DNA of 5,731 nucleotides from Kiritimatiellia bacterium (GTDB lineage: Bacteria > Verrucomicrobiota > Kiritimatiellia > RFP12 > UBA1067): the NCBI GenBank assembly GCA_900767325.1, contig CAAFYT010000030.1:1-5731 (forward strand). Direction: 5' to 3'. Both the position numbers and the translations under genes were made by a program. The notes under the pieces are model-generated. The model was not told where the DNA came from. It saw only the letters and a program-made list of their open reading frames with translations, and made no database searches. Numbering within the stretch: position 1 is the first letter of the stretch; the number at the start of each line of letters is the position of its first letter. Positions 1 through 5,731 of the stretch are shown here, in pieces.

Positions 1-62
1 ACACGAACCCTCCCAGCCGCTATGTCAGGTTGAGAGGGTTTGAAAAGCTTAACCTCTCCACT
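1..62. other. Non-coding left edge with overlapping inverted repeats
   Basis: This short stretch lies downstream of the tRNA-Ser gene and I see no gene in it. On the minus strand, bases 40-32 (AACCCTCTC) can pair with bases 14-6 (GGGAGGGTT) as a 9-bp stem with one G-U and a 17-base loop. The same bases 40-32 can instead pair with bases 58-51 (GAGAGGTT), giving 8 bp with one bulged C and a 10-base loop. The two hairpins exclude each other. The five bases after the first stem (CGTGT) are not a U-tract, so it is not a clear intrinsic terminator. It may help end the tRNA transcript or protect its 3' end, but this is inference. Confidence 0.35.
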
Positions 63-150
<88 letters not shown>

Positions 151-161
151 GGCTCAGGCGT

Positions 162-170
162 ATTATACCA
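162..170 (-). promoter_or_regulatory. Extended -10 promoter for tRNA-Ser
   Basis: On the minus strand this reads TGGTATAAT: a perfect TATAAT (167-162) preceded by a TGn extension (170-168). The predicted transcription start is near base 155, about 5 bases before the mature tRNA 5' end. That leaves a very short leader for RNase P. The position 17 bases upstream holds GATGGG, a poor -35 match, so the extended -10 probably compensates. The element fits wholly in the gap between the transformylase stop and the tRNA. Confidence 0.7.
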
Positions 171-188
171 TAATTCGGCTTCTTCCCA

Positions 189-1483
<1,295 letters not shown>

Positions 1484-1487
<4 letters not shown>

Positions 1488-2473
1488 TTTGTCTTCTCCC
1501 TGAAATATTCGATCGTCCGCGCGAGTCCCTCGTCCAGCGCGATGCGCGGTTCCCAGCCGAGCAGCTCCTTCGCGAGCGTGATGTCGGGGCGGCGTTGCTT
1601 CGGATCATCCCCCGGCAAGGGACGCGTCACGAGCTTCGACTTCGATTCGGGCAGCAGGGCGAGGGTCTTCTCGGCCAGCTCGCGAATCGTGTATTCGCCG
1701 GGGTTGCCGGTGTTGATGACGGGGGCGCCGAGCTTCTGCGCCGCCGCGAACGCGCGAACGCGCTCCTTCGGCAGGGCCATGTAGCGGCGGAACGCCTCGA
1801 TGAGATCGTCGCAATACTGGAACGAGCGCGTCTGCGAACCGTCGCCATAGATCGTGAGATCCTCGCCGCGCAGGGCCTGCATGATGAAGTTCGAGATCAC
1901 CCGTCCGTCCTGCGGGTGCATGTTCGGCCCGTAGGTGTTGAAGATCCGCACCATCCGCGCATCCACGTCGTACGCGCGCACATGATCGGCAATGAGCGTT
2001 TCGGCCACGCGCTTGCCTTCGTCGTAGCAGCTGCGGATGCCGATGGTGTTCACGTTGCCCCAGTAGTGCTCTTCCTGCGGATGCACGAGGGCGTCGCCGT
2101 AGACCTCGCTCGTGGAGGTGTGAAGCAGCTTCGCGCCGTCGCGCCGGGCGATCGCGAGCGCGAGAAGCGCGCCCTTGATGGAGGTGAGCGTGGTGAAGAT
2201 CGCGCGCGACTGGTAGTGGATGGGCGAGGCGGGGCAGGCGAGGTTGTAGACTTCGTCGTAGCGCCCCGCCAGGCGATCATCATTGGCGGAAATCTCCGTG
2301 ACATCCGCCTTGATGAAGGCGAAGTTCGCGTTCCTCTCGAACGGCGCGAGATTCTCCATCGAGCCGGTGTAGAGGTTGTCGAGCGCGACGACCTGGTAGC
2401 CCTCGGCGAGAAGCCGTCGGCAGAGATGGCTGCCGAGGAACCCCGCGCCGCCCGTCACAAGCGCACGCGTCAT
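1484..2473 (-). CDS. UDP-glucuronate decarboxylase-type NAD-dependent SDR (UDP-xylose synthase)
   Basis: Extended short-chain dehydrogenase/reductase of 329 residues, a normal length for soluble bacterial forms. The family oxidises UDP-glucuronate at C4 with bound NAD, decarboxylates it and re-reduces it to UDP-xylose for surface glycans. Seen: the Rossmann motif TGGAGFLGSH (7-16); the acidic Asp32 at the end of strand 2, expected for NAD; ACPASPIHYQ (79-88), characteristic of this subfamily; TSTSEVYGD (119-127); and the catalytic Tyr150/Lys154 in RSCYDEGKR. NTYGPNM, DGRVISNFI and YGDGSQTRSFQY also match the family. Plain 4-epimerases lack the ACPASP and SCYDEGKR signatures, so decarboxylase is favoured. 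There is no membrane segment. The ATG overlaps the purE TGA (ATGA), with a modest AGGA 7 bases upstream (2484-2481), so it probably depends on coupling. The gene's position inside a purine run is unexpected. Confidence 0.9.
1496..1501 (-). promoter_or_regulatory. Ribosome binding site of the transformylase
   Basis: AGGGAG, continuing as AGGGAGAAG, lies 8 bases upstream of the ATG at 1487. It sits inside the last codons of the upstream UDP-sugar gene. Together with the ATGA overlap it supports this start and rules out a hidden, longer N-terminal cyclohydrolase domain in this frame. Confidence 0.75.
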
Positions 2474-2961
2474 GCGTGGATCCTGTCGTTCGCCGCGGCG
2501 ACCTTCGCCTTGAGCGACTCCTTGTGGGCGTGGAACTTCGCGCGCAGCTCCGCATCGGCCGTGCCGAGGATCTGCACCGCGAGAAGCGCCGCGTTCGTCG
2601 GACCCGCGTTCCCGAGCGCGACCGTCGCAACCGGAACGCCGCTCGGCATCTGCACCGTCGCGTAGAGCGCATCAAGCCCGCCCAGCGCCCCACCCGCCAC
2701 GGGTATGCCGATCACCGGCAGAACCGTAGCCGCCGCGAGAACTCCGCCGAGATGCGCCGCGCCGCCCGCCGCCGCGATGATCACCTCGAGTCCGCGTTGT
2801 TCCGCTTCCTTCGAATAGCGAATCGCCTCGTCCGGCGTGCGATGGGCCGAAATGACCCGCGTCTCGTACTCGACGCCGAAGCTCTCCAGCGTCTCGCACG
2901 CCTTCTTCACGAGGGGCCAATCCGAATCGGACCCCATCACAATGCCGACCTTCGCCGCCAT
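2470..2961 (-). CDS. purE: N5-carboxyaminoimidazole ribonucleotide mutase, class I PurE
   Basis: PurE of 163 residues, the usual length of the bacterial class. It moves the carboxylate of N5-CAIR to C4 to give CAIR in IMP synthesis and forms a cytosolic octamer in known members. Seen: MGSDSDWP (9-16) with Ser11 and Asp14; SAHRTPD (38-44) with the catalytic His40 and phosphate-binding Arg41; AAGGAAHLGGV (64-74); and GLDALYATVQMPSGVPVATV (95-114). SAHRTP and GGAAH mark class I, not the class II AIR carboxylases. The usual HLPG reads HLGG here, a small departure in the active-site loop. I chose the ATG at 2961, 6 bases after AAGGGAGG. A GTG one codon earlier (2964) is possible but only 3 bases from that site. 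No purK is adjacent, though class I PurE normally needs PurK to make its substrate. Confidence 0.96.
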   Translation of the reverse strand: MAAKVGIVMGSDSDWPLVKKACETLESFGVEYETRVISAHRTPDEAIRYSKEAEQRGLEVIIAAAGGAAHLGGVLAAATVLPVIGIPVAGGALGGLDALYATVQMPSGVPVATVALGNAGPTNAALLAVQILGTADAELRAKFHAHKESLKAKVAAANDRIHA

Positions 2962-4568
2962 CACACGCCTCCCTTCTTCAGCTTTCCGAGCGTTGCCCGA
3001 AGCACCTCGACCATCTTCTTCGGATCATCCAGCCCCTTCACGGCGCTCTCCAACGGACAACTCCCGTCGCCCGCGCGATTGCGGATCTCCTTGACGCTCT
3101 TCGCGCTCACGCACGCGATTCCCCGCGCCTTCAGGAACGCCGCCGCATCCTCGCTCATCACGTCCGCAATCACCTGTCGCGCCGCACCAAGCGCGTAGAT
3201 CGCCGCCGCCGCGCGCCCCACGACTCGATCGTGGACGAGCGCCTGCGAAACGAACTTCCGATCCGCATCGAACGCCGCGAGAAGCGGCGAAAGTCCGCGC
3301 CCTTCGAGCTGCTGCACGATCACGCCATCCTTGGCGATCACGCAGCTCTTGCCGCCGGCGACGAGCGCGCGCATCTCCGCGACGAGATCCTCCTCCGACA
3401 TCGGCGAGACGATGCGCTGCACCGCGAAGCCCTCCACGCGGATCGCCGGCAGCGGACGCGCCGGACACACGTGTTCGCACGCGCCGCAGCCGATGCAGTT
3501 CGTCTGATCGACCACCGGCACGCCGCCAACGAGGTGGATCGCCTTCACGGGGCACTTCCGCACGCAGGCCTCGCAGACCTCGCCCTTCGTCCTGAGACAC
3601 GGTTCCTTCTGCCACACGGCCCGACCCATGTGGACATTCGCGCGCTCCTCGGCCACGAGAGGCCGAATCGCCAGCTCGGGACAGACTTCGCCGCACTTCA
3701 CGCAGGACGCGATGCAATGCCCGTGACGGAAATCCATCGTCGGCTGGCCGAAGGTCGCGAGATCCATCGAGGGCGCAAGACACTTGCCGGGACAGTTCGC
3801 CACGCACAGCTGGCACCCCACGCACTTGAGCGCGAAATCGTGTGCATCGCCCGCGCCCGGCGGCAGGACACCCCGCGCGCGCTTCGGCACGCCGGGGAGC
3901 GAGATCGGCGCGAAACCGCCATCCGTCAGCTTCTCCGCGACCGCCAATGTCGCAAGACCCTTCAGGACCTCGCGGCGCTCGCATCCCCCCGCGACCGACG
4001 GCTTCCCCTTCGCCTCCTGCGCGAAGCATTTTCGGCAGTTGCCGCACCCCTCGCCCAGTCGATTGCGGAATACCGACACCTTCGCCAAAAGCGCGTAGAT
4101 CGTGCCGAGCGGACACACCCAGTTGCACCAGATCCGCCCCTGCCCGAACGCTGCCAGCACCATCACCAGCACGAACACCGCAACCCCCGGCCACCACAAC
4201 GTCAGCGCCTTGCCGAAGATCGAGATCGGCAGCACCATCGTCACTGCACCAAGCCCGACCTCCACCACCGCGAGAACCGCCGCCATCACCACCAGCCACC
4301 GCACGACGATCTGCGCGCGCGATTGCGGCAGACGCGTACAGACGCGGCGCACCTGCGTGCGCGGATGAAAAACAAAATTGATGAAGCCCTGCAGGATGCC
4401 GAGCGGACAGATCGCGTCGCAGAAGAACCGCCCGAACGCGAGGGTCGCCAGCACACCCCAGAAGAGCCCCTGCGCCTTCACGGAAATCCAGCAGAACGGC
4501 ACGCCAAAGAACGCCGCCACCGTCACCGCGAGAACGAACACCCGTATAAGAAACTTCACAACCTTCAC
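2961..4568 (-). CDS. Membrane polyferredoxin: NapH-like + NapG-like + DUF1893-like fusion
   Basis: A 535-residue protein in three parts. (1) Residues about 1-165 have roughly four hydrophobic helices (near 7-29, 33-49, 88-114, 125-145) and two CxxxCP motifs (Cys50/54, Cys148/152), as in NapH-type quinol dehydrogenase subunits. (2) After Cys175/178/181 comes a twin-arginine-like RREVLK (198-203), then four [4Fe-4S] motifs: Cys249/252/255/259, Cys285/289/292/296, Cys324/332/335/339 and Cys358/361/364/368. This is the NapG/MauM pattern. (3) Residues about 392-528 resemble DUF1893 (TM1506 family): KSCVIAKDG, GRGLSPLL, VVGRAAAAIY, IADVMSEDAAAFLKARGI, GSCPLESAV. The role is probably membrane electron transfer, with a sensory or binding tail of unknown function. 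The GTG start at 4568 overlaps the upstream TGA (GTGA) and has GGAGG 7 bases upstream. An in-frame ATG at 4679 would add 37 residues that only mirror the upstream gene. Parts 1 and 2 are firm; part 3 is by motif memory. Confidence 0.88.
   Translation of the reverse strand: MKVVKFLIRVFVLAVTVAAFFGVPFCWISVKAQGLFWGVLATLAFGRFFCDAICPLGILQGFINFVFHPRTQVRRVCTRLPQSRAQIVVRWLVVMAAVLAVVEVGLGAVTMVLPISIFGKALTLWWPGVAVFVLVMVLAAFGQGRIWCNWVCPLGTIYALLAKVSVFRNRLGEGCGNCRKCFAQEAKGKPSVAGGCERREVLKGLATLAVAEKLTDGGFAPISLPGVPKRARGVLPPGAGDAHDFALKCVGCQLCVANCPGKCLAPSMDLATFGQPTMDFRHGHCIASCVKCGEVCPELAIRPLVAEERANVHMGRAVWQKEPCLRTKGEVCEACVRKCPVKAIHLVGGVPVVDQTNCIGCGACEHVCPARPLPAIRVEGFAVQRIVSPMSEEDLVAEMRALVAGGKSCVIAKDGVIVQQLEGRGLSPLLAAFDADRKFVSQALVHDRVVGRAAAAIYALGAARQVIADVMSEDAAAFLKARGIACVSAKSVKEIRNRAGDGSCPLESAVKGLDDPKKMVEVLRATLGKLKKGGV
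2968..2975 (-). promoter_or_regulatory. Ribosome binding site of purE
   Basis: AAGGGAGG lies 6 bases upstream of the ATG at 2961 and only 3 bases upstream of the in-frame GTG at 2964. The spacing favours the ATG. The site lies in the codons for the last residues of the polyferredoxin gene, whose TGA shares one base with the ATG (TGATG). Confidence 0.75.
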
Positions 4569-5731
4569 TTCGCCACCTCCGCCTTCAGTTTGTCGATCGT
4601 CTCGTCGATTGCGGCAATCTCCTTCGGTATGTCGATCTGCTGCGGGCAATGCGTGCTGCACCGTCCGCAACCTGTGCAATGGTCGGCGCGCCGCAGCTCC
4701 TCGGGAACCGCCTTCGCGTAGAGCCGTAGCAGCTCCTTCGCGCTCCGCCCCTCGTCCTTCGTCAAATACTGGTTGCGAAACGTGAGGATCGACGGAATGT
4801 CGAGCCCGTAGGGACAGGGCATACAGTAGTTGCAGGAGTTGCAGGGAATCGTGTTGCAGTTGGCGAACGCCTCCGCCGCGCGCTTCAGCGCCGCCAGCTC
4901 CTCCTCCGAGCAGGGCTTCAGCGGCGAGAAGGTCCGGATGTTCTCCTCAATGTGCTCATCACGTCCCATGCCGGAGAGAACCGTCATCACATTTCCGAAG
5001 CTCCCGCAGAACCGAAACGCCCACTTCGCCTGCGTCGCCTCCGGATCGAAGGTCGCGAGCTCGTTCGCAATCGACCAGTTGTAGCGCGCGAGACGCCCGC
5101 CCAACACGGGCTCCATGATCGCAACGGGTATCTTCAACGCCGTCAGCGCGTCGTAGAGCGCCTTCGCCTCGCCCGTGTGCCAATCCACGTAGTTCATCTG
5201 GATCATCGCGAAATCCCACTTGCACGCGTCGTGGTGCTCCAGACACCAGTCAAACACCCTGCGATCGCCGTGGAACGAGAAGCCGAGGTTGCGGATCTTC
5301 CGCTGCGCGCGCAGTTCGCGGCACCAGTCGAGGGCGCCGTTGTCCAGAAAGCGCCGGGAGAAGTTGGGCATTCCGCCGCCCCCGATGGAATGGAGGAGGT
5401 AGTTGTCGATGTAATCCGTGCGAAGCGCCTTCAGGGAATGCGCGAACATCTCCTTGCAGGCAGGGAGCGACTGCTGCGCCGCGGCGAAATTCGAGAGCTT
5501 CGTCGCGATCACATAGTTCTCGCGCGCGTAGCCGCTCGCGGCGAACGCGGCGCCAAGGCAGCTCTCGGACTGCCCGCGGCAGTAGGCGGGCGAAGTGTCG
5601 AAGTAGGTCACGCCGCCGTCGAGCAACTGCTTGACCTGGCGGTTGAGATGGTCCTGATCAATCTTTCCCGGCGCGGACTCCGGCATACGCATCGCCCCAT
5701 AGCCGAGGAGCGAGATGCGCTTTCCGTCACT
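4565..5731 (-). CDS. Aldo/keto reductase with C-terminal [4Fe-4S] ferredoxin domain (5' end outside window)
   Basis: Partial gene, 388 residues visible. The frame stays open to the right edge, and the first 13 codons (SDGKRISLLGYGA) are the usual N-terminal strand and GxGxMR turn of the family, so only about 5-10 residues are missing. Members reduce or oxidise carbonyl/alcohol substrates with NAD(P)H; this iron-sulfur subgroup has unknown substrates. Visible numbering: the catalytic tetrad Asp45 and Tyr50 in YFDTSPAY, Lys78 in IATKLS, His114 in YLLHSIG. The barrel continues through NLGFSFHG and IMEPVLGG. After about residue 290 come two cluster motifs, CNSCNYCMPCP (Cys297/300/303/306) and CTGCGRCSTHCP (Cys352/355/358/362), each followed by a family-typical DIP. 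There is no signal peptide or membrane helix in the visible part. It is coupled (GTGA) to the polyferredoxin gene, which suggests electrons pass between the two proteins. Confidence 0.93.
   Translation of the reverse strand, partial: SDGKRISLLGYGAMRMPESAPGKIDQDHLNRQVKQLLDGGVTYFDTSPAYCRGQSESCLGAAFAASGYARENYVIATKLSNFAAAQQSLPACKEMFAHSLKALRTDYIDNYLLHSIGGGGMPNFSRRFLDNGALDWCRELRAQRKIRNLGFSFHGDRRVFDWCLEHHDACKWDFAMIQMNYVDWHTGEAKALYDALTALKIPVAIMEPVLGGRLARYNWSIANELATFDPEATQAKWAFRFCGSFGNVMTVLSGMGRDEHIEENIRTFSPLKPCSEEELAALKRAAEAFANCNTIPCNSCNYCMPCPYGLDIPSILTFRNQYLTKDEGRSAKELLRLYAKAVPEELRRADHCTGCGRCSTHCPQQIDIPKEIAAIDETIDKLKAEVAK
4573..4580 (-). promoter_or_regulatory. Ribosome binding site fixing the polyferredoxin GTG start
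   Basis: GGAGGTGG reads on the minus strand here, with the GGAGG core 7 bases before the GTG at 4568. It is the strongest Shine-Dalgarno match in the run and places the start right after the hydrophilic shadow peptide, at the first residue of the MKVVKFLIRVF membrane segment. It lies inside the 3' end of the aldo/keto reductase gene. Confidence 0.8.

Noticed and set aside
1595..2665. Plus-strand open frame of 356 codons antisense to the UDP-sugar gene and purE
   Set aside because: No recognisable motif and no ribosome site context; it spans two real genes on the other strand.
3025..4299. Minus-strand frame of 424 codons inside the polyferredoxin gene
   Set aside because: Alternate frame of a gene with clear Cys motifs; its own translation is Gly/Arg-rich and featureless.
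4569..4679. Upstream ATG start (4679) for the polyferredoxin
   Set aside because: The extra 37 residues overlap the aldo/keto reductase C-terminus, are non-hydrophobic and motif-free, while the GTG at 4568 has a strong ribosome site and begins right at the first membrane helix.
3231..4721. Long plus-strand open frame of 496 codons antisense to the polyferredoxin gene
   Set aside because: Low-complexity Arg/His-rich translation with no domain, crossing the junction of two real genes; a shadow frame.
5690..5692. ATG at 5692 as the true start of the aldo/keto reductase
   Set aside because: The frame continues upstream to the window edge and encodes the conserved family N-terminus, so this Met is internal (the GxGAMRM turn).

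Overview
The window is a compact, GC-rich stretch of bacterial chromosome with all genes on the minus strand, so it reads from right to left. Five protein genes form one gapless run. Each adjacent pair overlaps by 1 to 4 bases (GTGA, TGATG, ATGA, ATGA). A tRNA-Ser gene with its own promoter follows the last gene.

Layout in transcription order: (1) the 3' part of an aldo/keto reductase with two C-terminal [4Fe-4S] motifs, whose 5' end lies beyond the right edge; (2) a membrane-anchored polyferredoxin that joins a NapH-like four-helix domain, a NapG-like four-cluster ferredoxin and a C-terminal domain resembling DUF1893 (TM1506 family); (3) purE, class I N5-carboxyaminoimidazole ribonucleotide mutase; (4) an extended short-chain dehydrogenase of the UDP-glucuronate decarboxylase (UDP-xylose synthase) type; (5) a stand-alone AICAR transformylase, which is the C-terminal half of PurH without the IMP cyclohydrolase half; (6) tRNA-Ser(UGA). 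The last 62 bases at the left edge hold no gene, only short inverted repeats.

The run mixes three themes: anaerobic-style redox chemistry (aldo/keto reductase plus polyferredoxin), purine synthesis (purE and the transformylase), and nucleotide-sugar synthesis. The redox pair probably works together, with the membrane polyferredoxin passing electrons between the quinone pool or another donor and the Fe-S aldo/keto reductase. PurE and the transformylase act at two separate steps of IMP synthesis. The UDP-sugar enzyme has no obvious biochemical link to either; it may simply share expression.

The organism is probably an anaerobic or facultative bacterium with strong GC codon bias. The split PurH, the Fe-S aldo/keto reductase with a membrane polyferredoxin, and the TM1506-like domain suggest a lineage away from the well-studied model groups. 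The PVC assemblage or a similar uncultured phylum is possible, but the sequence alone cannot fix this. No mobile element, CRISPR array, integrase or phage gene is visible. The most unusual object is the three-part NapH/NapG/DUF1893-like fusion and its translational coupling to purE.
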